Source: Doris montereyensis (lineage: Eukaryota; Mollusca; Gastropoda; Nudibranchia; Dorididae). Taken from it: DNA of 64,000 bases. The notes beneath the pieces were generated by a model. It did no database searches and was not told the DNA's origin. It saw only the letters and a list, made by a program, of their open reading frames with translations. Positions 50,065-61,800 of this stretch are shown piece by piece (position 1 is the stretch's first letter; every line of letters starts with the position of its first letter). The translations under genes were made by a program, and so were the position numbers. The stretch is taken from positions 90,001 through 154,000 of the forward strand of contig JAXRKP010000645.1 in the NCBI GenBank assembly GCA_037039925.1, given 5' to 3'.

Positions 50065-50460
50065 TCAATTTCTTTGCGTTAATGCCTCTTTTATATCTTC
50101 TTCCCACTTTCTCCGAGGTCTGCCTTTTGGTCTTTTACCTTGAGTTTTAGCACTGTATACTGATTTTGCTATTCTATTGTCATTAATGTCATACATTCTG
50201 TTAACATGCCCAAACCATCTCAGTTGATTCATTTCTGTCTTAGTTTTTATGCTATCTGCTTTGGTTTGATCTCTTATTGTTGTGTTTCTGATTTTGTCTC
50301 TTTTACTTTTAGTTTTCCCTACTTCTCTTCTTAGATATTTCATTTCGGCTACCTGCACTCTACTGTATTCCCTACTGTCTAAGGTCCAGGTTTCACTGCC
50401 ATAGAGGAGAGTAGGACAATAAACTGTGTTGTATACTGCCATTTTGGTTTTTGTTGACAA
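50065..50460 (-). pseudogene. LINE C-terminal region
   Basis: Frame of 131 codons with TLLYGSETW, QLRWFGHVNRM and GRPRRKWEEDIKEAL. These motifs always follow the RT in RTE/CR1-like elements. Confidence 0.85.
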
Positions 50461-50612
50461 TTCTTGTTTGCCTACAAATGCCTTTCCTAGATGATTATAT
50501 ATTGCACTTGCATTTTTGGATTCTCTGGCTGATTTCTTCTCTTAGTTTTCCTCTGAGTTAATCATTACTCCTAAGTAATTGTAGCTTTGAACTTGTTCTA
50601 AATTTTCCCTGC

Positions 50613-51475
50613 CTAATTTAAAATTTGTGTTTTAGCTTCCTTAGTTACTAGCATTGTTTTGGTTTTCTTTGCATTTACTCTCATTCCTCTTTTATTTAAT
50701 TCATTATTCATTATGCTGATATTTGACTGGAGGTCCCTTTCTGATTTTCCAAACAGAACTAAATCATCAGCAAATGAAAGCATTGATACATTTACTGGTA
50801 TGAGCTTCCACATACCTACATTCATTTTCTTCATGTTTGAGGATGCCTTTGCTACCGAATCCCAAAAATGTGATAAACAAAAGAGGACTTAGGATACAAC
50901 CTTGTCTTACTCCTATATCTACATCAAATTCTTCTGATACATTTCCAGCTACTCTCACTGCACATGTTGGTTTATTGTAAAAACTTTTAATGGCTTCTAT
51001 TAAATTTTGCTCTACGTTGGGTTTTTTAAGGAATGCCATAGTTCGTCCCTCCTCAGTGTCAAATGCCTTTTCTAAGTTTATAAAAGACAGGTGCAAGTCA
51101 ATGATTCTTTCAAGGAATCTTTCTATTGTTTGTCTAATTGTAAATATGTGATCTTGTACACTTCTTCCTGGTCTAAATCCGCTCTGGTGTTCTTCTATCT
51201 GATCCTCTACTCTTTTCCTTAGTCTCATTTCCAGAATCCTGGCATACACTTTTCCTGGTACGCTAAGTAGTGATATCCTTCGATAGTTTGAGCATTCTAT
51301 GGTTGATCCTTTCTTATGTTGGTATTACTCGTTCCTTTTTTCCAGTCGTCTGGCACCTGTTTGGACTTCCATGCTTGTTGACATATTGCATGTAGTAGTT
51401 TGTCTGCCTCCCCTCCCTTGGTTTTTAATCATTTCTGGATAAACTTGACCTGCTCCTGGGGTTTTTCCTTATTTC
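50613..51475 (-). pseudogene. LINE reverse transcriptase domain, broken
   Basis: Blocks seen: EEHQSGFRPGRSVQDHIFTI, SFINLEKAFD, GVRQGCILSPLLF, then after a frameshift MLSFADDLVLFG. In block A the catalytic Asp of the usual FxDxxxAFD is Asn (FINLEKAFD), while the FADD box is intact. Upstream RT blocks at 51250-51475 are frame-shifted. Confidence 0.85.
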
Positions 51476-51572
51476 ACTTTTCTTATAGTTATAGCTGTTT
51501 GAAGTTCTTCATTGAGATATCTACATGTTCAGCTGTCTCCTCTGGATTACTTGTTACTCTTACTAATTTAAA

Positions 51573-52052
51573 TTAATCTGCACTCCTTGTTTCATATGTT
51601 CTGGAGGGATTATGTAATTGTTGTAAATATTTCCTCCACGTTTCCATGATTTCGCTGTCTCCTTTCAGTATTTCTCCTTTGGCATTCTTAATTTGTCGTA
51701 TTGAGCATGTTTTTGTCTTTCTCATTCTCTTCATTGCTCCCCAGAACAGCTTTTGATTTCCTTGATAGCTTTCTTGAAGTCTTTGTCCAAACTTTTCCCA
51801 CTGTTCCTGTTTTGCTTTCCTAACTTCCTCTTTGGCGATAGTTCTTTTACTCACGTAATCTATCCTATCCTCTGGTCTCTTTGTTTGCAAATATTTCTTC
51901 CAGGCATCTTTCTTTTCTTTAATCTTAGTCTTGACATTCTCACTCCACCATGATGTCCTTTTTCCATCTTCTTTAATTTGTTTCCTTTCACTACCACAGA
52001 CCTCTTCAGTACAACTGAGGAGTGTTTCTTTATATATACATGTATTTGCCAC
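51573..52052 (-). pseudogene. LINE linker between endonuclease and reverse transcriptase
   Basis: Lys/Glu-rich helical region (WWSENVKTKIKEKKDAWKKY, RKAKQEQWEKFGQRLQESYQ) ending before the RT, typical of RTE-like ORF2. Confidence 0.75.
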
Positions 52053-52114
52053 TTTTCTTCTATTGTGCTTTCCTTCAGATCCATCTGCCTTTCACTGATA
52101 AGTGATATATCTTT

Positions 52115-52990
52115 TTATCCTGGATTGATACATCTATTTTTTTTTACTATTGGTTTATTTAGTTCTTCTATTTTGAGTTTAGTAGCTTTCTTCTCTTTCC
52201 CTTTCTGCTTGTTTTCTTCAGTTAATAATCTCATTTTGGCTATCACTAGGTGATGATCACTAAATATTTCAGCTCCTCTGCTTACTCTAGCATCCATGTA
52301 CTGTAAAAAAGGGAGCTGCTAACTATTATGTAGTCTATGATTGACTTTTCACATCTGTCTTCGTTTACTCTTGTATATTTGTGGATATCTTTATGAGGAA
52401 AAAATGTGTTAGCTATTTTCATGTTATTCTTTAGGCAAAAATCTATTAGTAGTATTAGTCTCTCTCCATTTGGAGAAGTTGTTGTCTCTCCTTCTTTACC
52501 TATTACTCCTCCTGGTGTTTCTACATTGTTGCCTACTCTAGCGTTTAAATCTCCCAAAACCATTAATTCCTGTTTGGGTTTGAAATTCTCTGCAGCTATT
52601 TGTAAATCATTTTCGAAGATATCTTTTTCTTTGGGGGCATCTTCGTTTGGTCCATAAGCTATTAATAATTTAATTTCTCTTCCTTTAGGCGTAATATTTA
52701 CCTCTAATAGCTGTGGGCTTACAAATTTCCAACTTTCTAGTAGTAGTAGCATTTCTTGCCTTTTATGCATTATGAGGCTTACTCCTGCTCTAGCTCTATC
52801 TTTGACATCTACTCCTGAGAAGATTAAAGTATGATTTGGTCCTACATTTTCTATTCCTTGTCCTTTTTCCTTTGTTTCTGTAATAATAGCCAAAATGTCT
52901 ACTTAAAATGTTTCCATTTCTTCAGCTAATTCTAACTCCTTTCCATTAATTTCCCTAACATTCCATGTTCCAAAAATCACAGTCGGTGTT
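52115..52990 (-). pseudogene. LINE endonuclease domain, broken
   Basis: Begins IFGTWNVREINGKELELAEE near 52985, meets an in-frame TAA, and continues VDILAIITETK. AYGPNEDAP, GDLNARVG and NEDRCEKSIIDYIIV follow. A frame change near 52285 leads into DARVSRGAEIFSDHHLV, the catalytic SDH motif. Metal-binding and catalytic motifs are readable but the frame is lost. Confidence 0.85.
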
Positions 52991-53141
52991 CTTTTCCAGA
53001 GTCGTCTTCGAAAGTTCAAGCCGGGTATATCATTGTATTTGTATGTATTACTTTGAATCAGGTGTTTTGGATAAGTAGGGAGTAGCCCACTGTACCCTAG
53101 GTAGATGGTGGGGCTGCTACCGTGAGGCCCCCAACCAGGCC

Positions 53142-53346
53142 TTGTTATTTTCTGTCAGGGTTAACTCCCTTAGCCTTTAGTCATTCAAGACCAGCATGCA
53201 AGGCAGCAGGTTGTTATTTTCTGTCAGGGTTAAATCCCTTTGCTTTTGGCCAGTCAAGACCGGCCTGCAAGGCAGCATGTTGTTTTCTTTCAGGGTTAAC
53301 TCCCTTAGCCTTTGATCAGCCAAGACCTGCCTGCAAGGCAGCAGGA
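53142..53346. repeat. 69-bp tandem repeat, 3 copies, at the LINE 5' end
   Basis: Copies start at 53142, 53211 and 53280 (TTGTTATTTTCTGTCAGGGT... GGCAGCAGG). They lie immediately upstream of the element in its own orientation, as promoter monomers do in some LINEs. Confidence 0.85.
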
Positions 53347-53722
53347 GACTCGTGGAGGGCGGGGTCATCTACTCCCGTACAGGTGCTTACCTGTCCACTG
53401 CCAGGGCTACCAAGTACCATTACTAATACATTTTTTTTAAAATTTAGAAAAGACAGCAAAATCCCTGACAGCAGCTTTCGCACCAGAACCGACATAGCAT
53501 TTTATTTTTAATTTTACCCAAACGCGAATGACCCAATGGAGCGCCTTCCTAAGAAGGTTACGGCAAGTTGGTCACTAAATTATGCAATCGAATTTCTTGT
53601 TCCACTGCTACTTTAGACTCCATATCTTTTGTTTGTCTGGTTATTGTTTTGATTTTTACGTTTTATTTGTTGTCTAGGTGTTGGTTTGTGTTTTTCGCAA
53701 ACATTTTTTTTCCATTACTTAC

Positions 53723-54067
53723 GTGTGTATAATACCTTGAAGGACTCTTCTGAGACGTGCCATCGATGGTTGGCAGGAATGCTGTGTAGCTAGCACCACT
53801 ACTGCTACTACTACTGCTACTATATAAACTACCAGTACTAGATCTAGTACATGCACTAGATCTAGTATTTCGACTTTGCCTGATGCTTTCATCTGGATGT
53901 ATATCTGATCGCGAAGTCTTTCTGGAAATACAAGGAAATCCGTCTATTTTTGAACAGTTCTTGTTTCCCCTCTGAACGATGGGGCATGTTCCAGAGGAAG
54001 GTTTTCCACATGTAGATCTATGGGGATTCTGCATAAATGCAGGAAACTGCGATCTGTGGTAGTTCAT
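53723..54067 (-). CDS. Candidate first coding exon, unknown protein (115 codons)
   Basis: ATG at 54067, open for 115 codons to a consensus donor GTAAGT (exon end 53723, phase 0). The N-terminal half has four cysteines spaced 7-9-7 (STCGKPSSGTC, KNCSKIDGFPC). The second half is Ser/Thr/Arg-rich, with a run of eight Ser encoded by TAGATCTAGT-type and AGT-repeat DNA. No family recognised, and no downstream exon found before the LINE. It may be a real lineage-specific exon or a chance frame in repetitive DNA. Confidence 0.22.
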
Positions 54068-54755
54068 GTCGATTAAATTTCAGATGATAGAGCCAAACAT
54101 GAAATTTACACTATACTATAATCGTTATTCCTGAGTTTTCTTCTTATGATCTAAGAAAGTGGGTTTCATAACCGTGTTCTGTGGTGCAAAACAGACTCTT
54201 CAGTCTTCCTATTAAACATTCCAATTACAAACGTTCATATTTTCCTTTTCTTTTTGTTAATGTTATTGCTGGCTTTGACAAGCTGTTCTTGACGAGCATT
54301 CGAAAATAACAATGATTGTTTTTTTAAAGCACTTCAAAACATAATAGCAGTAGCCTAACTATATAAATTGAGCTGGACTAGACCTATACATGTATCGGAC
54401 TCTTCCAAGCCAATGTACAATTAATGTACATGATGTATTATAAATACGCGAAGAAAGACAAGACAAATGCAATAAATTTGTAGTGGCGGGGAGGGGAGAC
54501 AGTATTGAAAACATTTTGTTCACGCTACATACGTCTGAACTTTCAACCCCTGATTCGGCACTTATTAATTGTGTCAGTGTGCTATGAATGCGTATGATGA
54601 GTCGGTTTCGCCACGCCAAGTGATATGTACTCATTGGGTGACACCTGAACTACATATACTGAGATTTCCTAGGGTGACACCGATAGTGACAGCCGAGCAG
54701 TTCTCTTTGATCGACAGCAAAGACTAAGAGAGCGTACGACCAACTCGATACACAC
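54068..54755. other. No gene recognised
   Basis: Nothing supported; short minus-strand frame at 54359-54634 looks random. Confidence 0.4.
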
Positions 54756-55207
<452 letters not shown>

Positions 55208-55334
55208 TTTTCACCTATCACAGAGGAAAAAAGTGTCAAATATTTATTTAAATTCCTTCATGGACATTATAGCCCATAGAGTCGAAAATTTTCCTGGTTT
55301 CTATAGCAGTATGATAAAATGGAATAGGTGATAA

Positions 55335-55528
55335 TAATCATCTCCTGGACAGGACACTAGTCTGATGCAGGTTTGTGCTTGTACCCATTTGCACCTGGGT
55401 CGAATGGAGAGAATGTATGTTAAGTGTCTTGTCCAAAGAACACAGTGTTGGGGCTAGCTTTACCATTTTTCAATCTCAAGATCTCATGATCCCAAATCTG
55501 ACAGCCTAACCACTCAGCTACCGACGCC
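55335..55528 (-). mobile_element. tRNA-derived SINE, family C
   Basis: Minus-strand head GGCGTCGGTAGCTGAGTGG (A box intact); the B-box region is decayed. Body matches 16111-16309 (GTGTCTTGTCC, CACCTGGGTC, TGTCCAGGAG). Confidence 0.72.
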
Positions 55529-56974
55529 ATTAAAGATTTCATTAAGATCTTACTAAATATCAGCTTTTAAGATGCTCCAATCATTTCATTATTGCCTTCT
55601 GTCCTTTCACAAAAAAAACAACAACAATCTCAGATTTGTATGCAGTGTCTATCTAATTGTAAGAGGTTATTTTGACATTAAGGTTTTATCGTTTTGACTA
55701 TCTCATTTATAATTTGATCCTTCATGATCTTAGTTACTGCTCTTTCACTTTATCTCTTTTCATGAAGCACTAACACTAATAGTTTTGTTATATATAGACC
55801 ATGTCTGTCATGGGTGTCTAAAGGCTGTTGGCTTACATCTATCAGTTTAGCCATGATGTTTAAAATGATTGGGGTATTTATATGTCATATTCCATCCACG
55901 ATGATCAGAAAGTTATTAAAACAAAACTTTTACCCACATACATAAAAATATCAAAACATCTACATAAATAATTTTGTTTGTAGTCCTTTCTGGGGGTAAT
56001 TCAGTGATCAAACTTTTATTATTTGTGTGATAGAGTGAAAAACAATATTACAAGAGGAATAAATTAGCAAAAGATACTTTGTAACATATGGCAATCTTGA
56101 ACAGTAAGCAAACTGGAAATTAAGGCATACCAATGAAAGAATTATGTCAAGATGGAAGTTTAAAAAATACTATCCAGTGCAACCAAATTTCAAAGAACAG
56201 AATGAAGTATGAAAGAAATAAGAAACAAATTCACAGTCCGTAAACAAAGTCTGTTGGAAATACAATTTGCATGGTCATGAAAACATTTGGACACAATTTG
56301 CTCTATGTCTGATTTGAACTGTAGTTCATGATTTATCAATGTGATAAACCATGTAGAATAACAATTGGCGGAAACTGTGAAATAAGGAAAGTTTGCAACA
56401 ATGAAGAGAAAAAAGAGAGAACCATAGAATGGCACATTTTCTTGAAATGGGCAAATTGTTGAATCATGAACGCGCTTCAAAATAACTTTCTTAGGGAAAT
56501 CAAGCAAACACATATGTCATGCATAGCGTCATATATTATTATATTTATCAAGTTAAATGCCGATTTAAGTTTTTAAAAATACGTGTATATTAGTATTAGG
56601 ACAGGCTTTCTGATAAATTTCTTTTTATCAGAACACAATTATCTTAATTGATTTTTATTTTCAAATTTTATTAATAAAATTATTTCAAATAGCAAACTTT
56701 AGCTTTCTTTTCTTTTATCCGTGATTGGATAATGTGTTATCTTCAGCGCTTTTGCAGCGATAACATTTTAGAAACGAGAAATAGTACAATGCTTAATTCT
56801 TTAAAAAGAAACAATGGAAAAGTATCTTTAACTTTCATTGTTTTTTTCAGTTGACTTCTATTCACGATTCAAATATTTGGATGTGACAATGTCTTTGCAC
56901 TAGCATTTATTCTTAATAAATACTCATAAACAGGTGAAGCAAAATTATACATCCACTTCATTTTCAGTGATTTG
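55529..56974. other. No gene recognised
   Basis: AT-rich; the 107-codon minus frame at 56190-56513 has no splice context or recognisable domain. Confidence 0.4.
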
Positions 56975-57291
56975 ATTTAATTTGATTTACCCACATCCAC
57001 AACTAAGGTGATCTCAGGGTTTTTGGTAGGATTTTATTTTTGTGGTTGCCTGGACTGCGCTGTAAACAGCCAAGGGATCTTTAATGTGCACAGAGTGTTG
57101 TGATCTGCACACAGGACCTCCTTTTTATCGTCCGTCTCTGATGGAACTAGGTGTTGATCCACCTACCTGGACCAGGGGGTTAGATTTTACTCGAAAAAAA
57201 CTCGAGAACATCTTTCAACTGTTGGTGAGGCTCGAATCCACTACCTTTTGGTTGAGAGGCTGACACCTTGCCTCTGGACTACCAAGTCCCC
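56975..57291 (-). mobile_element. tRNA-derived SINE, family B, full length
   Basis: Best-preserved copy: head GGGGACTTGGTAGTCCAGAG at about 57291, B-box region near 57230, the body GATCAACACCTAGTTCCATC, then tail AAACCCTGAGATCACCTTAG and GTGGGTAAATC. Confidence 0.75.
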
Positions 57292-57524
57292 ACTTTCCAG
57301 TGATAATGTGAGAACAAATCAAATTGTACAGCATCATCAAACTAGTTCAGAAAGATGTCTATTGTGAAAAAACTGACAACATCTGATAGTCACAACCGCA
57401 TTCTCCCTCTGACATCACAGTGTCCTACTTTCTCCGAAAAATATGAAAACAATCAGAAAATACATGTATAAAAAAAAAATTACACAGAATGCCACCAGTG
57501 ATAATTTCTGACATATAACCATAT

Positions 57525-57850
57525 GTATCATCATCATCAACATCATAGCCTTTCTCATCCCTACCACTACCAGGGTATAGGCCACATATAAGATATTTTC
57601 ATCTTTCTTTCTTCTAGGAGATCTTTCCTAGCTCATAGTCATTCTAGCTGACATTCAGTCTCTTCCGGACCTTTTCTATACTTCTTTTCCAAGCGTCCCA
57701 TGGCCTACCCCTGGTGTCGTCTTCCTGAGAGTTCCATTGTAATGCTTTTCTTGTTATATTTGAAGCAAACTTTCGCACAGTATGGCCAATGCATCTTCTT
57801 TCCCTAACTATCAACTATCAGTGATAGTGATAGTACTGATAGCATTGCCT
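57525..57850 (-). mobile_element. LINE 3' end with (GAT)n tail
   Basis: Minus strand encodes, with frame breaks, GHTVRKFASNITRKALQWNS, RGRPWDAWKRSIEKVRKRLN and a terminal YPGSGRDEKG-like stretch, then GATGATGATGAT. This is the usual C-terminus and 3' tail of CR1/RTE-type elements, a family different from 49985-53120. Confidence 0.7.
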
Positions 57851-58797
57851 GTAGTTGGATTTTATATAATCAAGCCAAGATAAGATCACACTCATGGAAA
57901 AACCAATTGCTGTAACCCTTCAGAGACAAAAATGAAAAACAATCATTGAATACAAAATGTTGACACACTGAGTCCCATCTTTTTGTTTTAATCATTTTTT
58001 AAAACTAGAGTTACGGAACCAAACCTTATGACAGATATAGGCTAACTTTTGTACCCAGTAATTACATTTTCAATATCTTTTGTGAATTGAAAATCGCTTG
58101 TTAAAACAAATTAAAATTATTAAGTTATAAGAAGGCACAATTCATCCTCATCAACATTTCCAACGGCACAACTGGAGCATAAAGACAATTCTTTTACTAA
58201 AAATAGTAAGTCTTTAAAATGTATATTATCCATCATCATTCTTGATCTAAATGATTTTCAAACCAAACTCAGGCCAATAATAGTAAGGAATAAATTAAAT
58301 TATATTCACATGCATGCTCAAGCAAAATAAACAAAAGAACAAAAAATAGAAAAGCAGGCTTAAAAACAAATACAAAAATAAACAATCAAACTGCATTCAT
58401 GAATGATATTATGTGAAAAAGAAAAACATTGTTCAAGAGATCTTTATGATGTACATAAATCTTTTCCTTTATGGTAAAATGAACAGTCACAATTCTTCAC
58501 TAGATGTGACTGCATTGAAAAAAAGGATCTATATTATTACTCATTATTCAAGTTTCTATACTTCAGGCATCAGGATGCTGTCCTAATGTATTTTACTTTA
58601 AATCTTTAAGTAATTAACAGCATTTTATCTTTGCATGACAGACCAGGAAATGGAAAAGTTTCAGATGTCCTGAGTATCAATAACTGGTTTTATCTAATTA
58701 TAGTGAAATAGTGTTTTGTAACAGCAGAGGTCATGTAACTTTGTGTCACATAGACTTGTAATATCATCAGACAATTACCATCAAGTCTTCCTTAGTA
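57851..58797 (-). other. Probable 3' UTR of the TBC1D19-like gene
   Basis: Follows the TGA at 58798-58800. No clear minus-strand AATAAA could be singled out. Confidence 0.35.
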
Positions 58798-58866
58798 TCA
58801 CTTTGAGAAGAGAGCCAGTTGCAGCATGGGCAGAACTTGAAGCGTAAATAAATCTGCCATGACAGC
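58798..58866 (-). CDS. TBC1D19: TBC1D19-like terminal exon (AVMADLF...ALFSK stop)
   Basis: Acceptor TTTTTCTCACTAAACCAG. Encodes AVMADLFTLQVLPMLQLALF and SK, stop TGA 58800-58798. Confidence 0.9.
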   Translation of the reverse strand, partial: AVMADLFTLQVLPMLQLALFSK

Positions 58867-61800
58867 CTGGTTTAGTGAGAAAAACAGACAAAGAAACAAA
58901 ACATGATTTTAAAATTCTCCTTCCTTTTAAGTCAATTCCCAAGTTTCCAAATATTTTATCTTTGATGGGAATTTTAAAGATGTTACTTTGAATTTAAAGA
59001 TACCAGCAATTACCTCGTGGATGGCAACTCTTTGGAATGTTCTTATTTGGCATAATTCAGTAACGTCCTTGCTTTCATTGAAACAAACATTTAAATTTAA
59101 GTATCAATGCTAAGCTAAGAAAATAAATAAGTACAACTGTGTTAAGACATACATTTCAATCATAATTTTTCTTAAATAAAGAGAAGAAAAAACAAAAACA
59201 TTGGAAAGTTAGTGATAGTAAATGATCTGAAGAAGGAACTGAAGAAGGAACTAAAGATAAAAAAGTAACATTAAAGTCAGTTCAATCTCATAAATTTTTG
59301 CACATCGACACCAGATATATCCTCTTATCTATGTTTTATCTTAAGTTGTTTGGCAAAAGAATCTAAGTAAAATTTTTTCCTATTGTTACTATTCATTTAA
59401 AATTTCCAGCTGATTCTTTTTCCTCTTTTTCATTTGTCTCTTTTTGATATTGATGGAATCATTTTACTTTGCTTTATTGCACTTGTTTTTATCTTTGTTT
59501 TTCAATTCCTTATCTTTCTTTCTTCCTTTTGTTTTTGTTTTTCAGAGGCTGGGATTGGGTGGGATGAGGTGTTATAATTCTGTTGTTGATGAGGCATGAC
59601 ATCTAACAAAAGACATATTTAAAAGAGAGAAACTGTATGAGAACTTGTGGGAATAAAATCGTAACTACAAGTAATGCAAGTATGCGTCTAACTTTTCAAA
59701 TGCCTAAATTAACAAAGTATGTCATGAAAGACAGATTGATATATAAACATTCTCATTCTTGCAAGTAAAACAATGTATTTTCAACTATACCTCAGCAGCA
59801 TTATATGTTTGTACTTTCATCAGATTAGTTTTTCTGAACGAAAATATTGCAACGGCCAGAACTGTAGAAATATACAAAAGAGGAAAGCATTGAATTTACA
59901 TCCAACTTGTCAGTAATGTCAGTCAGTGTTGGGTACAAACTGTTTTTCATTTGTATCTATAAAATTTGTAATCTTATAGAAAATTGCTCTTTCTTTCATA
60001 ATCTAAAATTTGCTAAGATAGGGCATAAGTTTTGCAAATTGTTACAATACTTTGAAAAAAATGTTTTGGAAAACATAGAAATACAACAGTTCTTATTGAC
60101 AGTGAATTTTTCTCTTGGTTTTCATAGAGATCTTTAAAAGCCTTGTGATATTTTTTGATTCACGGTCTCAAATTTCGTTCTTCTTATGTGTTGGTCATTT
60201 GTTCATATCAGTAGGTGGGAAGAATTGAGAAAAAAGTAGTAGGAGCCTACTGTATTTTTTTTTTTTTTTTGGAACAAATGTTTACCATATATATCCTCAG
60301 CATTACATTCCTCATACATATTGATGTGAAAAATTTTCCCCTAAATCACAACTCCTAAGCTCATACACTTGCTTATCATACTCAGTTGAATAGATTGACA
60401 TTTAGAGAATGATCCTAATCTGTTTTAAATCTAACTAAAACAAAACAGTTTGATTGTACCTGAAATTCTCTGTAAAGAAACACTTCAAGATATTTGTCAT
60501 GCTATCATGTTTATAAACGGTGAATAACACCTAGAACATCTGTATATACAATATATATGTGAATGCCAATGCAGAGCATGAAACAACTAAATAAAGATAG
60601 CTAGATTTTTAAAAAAACCCAACTTATTCTCGTAAAGAGCATCTTTTTAAAAAAAAACTGTTTTTTAGCCTTACATCTACCCAGACCTCATAAATAGCAA
60701 AATCAATGATCTTGGCATATACGAAAAACTTATCCAAAACAACTTCCTAATCTTGGAGACACTCTAGTAGTTTTATGTTTGTATCTTAACCAAAACACTA
60801 CGTAGACATCATGGTTAAGAAAAAGTAATTGATTTAGGAAATTGACAGCTAAATCATTTGTTAATGATTTAAAAACTTTCAACTGAAATAAACAATACTT
60901 ATGATGCAAAGATCTACTTACTATTAAGTTTTTTTTTATTCTTATTGAAATAAGATTTAGAAAAACAAAGTAGTGATAATTATAAATAAACTATTAAGTT
61001 TTTTTTATTAATATTGGAATAAGTAAAATAAAGTAGTGATCATTTCACTCAACCAGGTAAAATTTCAAGAGAGTCATACGCCAGCACTCTGTCCCATAAC
61101 AACAATACTTGGTCACTTGCCAGGAAACCTGAGAATGCCCTCATAAGCCACTTGAAAGCAATTTTCAGTCTGATGAAGAGATACAACACATATCAAATGT
61201 ATAATGCAGATTCCATGGCTTAATACTTTCTCTGAAATACATCAATATATTATTCCTTAAACAAATGCCATATGATTTTATTGTTATGGCTTGCAGAGAA
61301 TAACTTCAAATGGAACCCTTCAAATTGAGAAATCTCAGTGGAACATGAAATTGTCCTGATTTATTTAATCTCCCAATTACCTGGGGACCTAGGGATTTTG
61401 GTTTTCCCTTGAGGCCCTTCCGTCACATCAAGTTTTTGAGCATATCTAGGACTTATTATCCAAACCTAGGACTTGTTATCCAAACTTTAATCAGTTCTCT
61501 TCTTGCTAGCCATCTTGAATAGAGATCGAAAAGAATGGTGTCTAGTGGAATCTTATTCAAAAGTGACAATCACAAAAATGAGTGGTAAAATAAAGAATTA
61601 AACTTTAAACAAACAATCTATTGTTGCCTCAGGACCAGTTGATCAAATCAAACATGGCATTCATCTGTCGTGTCACTCACAGTTGTGGGCTATGACAGTG
61701 CACCAGTCTGCTTTCTAAGTGCCACCCCATGCCAATATAGTACTGTATTGTTAGGTGGACGAGCAAGGACTGGCACGTTGCCTGATTTCACACCTGCGTA

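Larger units (their letters stand above)
49985..53120 (-). mobile_element. RTE/CR1-type non-LTR retrotransposon (LINE), nearly full length, inactive
   Basis: On the minus strand, in order: an APE-type endonuclease, a linker, a reverse transcriptase and a C-terminal region ending RPKGRPRRKWEEDIKEA. The endonuclease style (DILAIITETK, GDLNARVG, SDHHL) resembles RTE/BovB and craniofacial development protein 2-like endonucleases. Frameshifts and stops break it into several frames. The 3' end is about 49985 or slightly lower. A second fragment lies at 40525-40800, so the family is or was active in this genome. The clade is an inference. Confidence 0.85.

Noticed and set aside
53122..53511. 129-codon plus frame with three similar segments
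   Set aside because: The internal repetition is the 69-bp tandem repeat at the 5' end of the minus-strand LINE.
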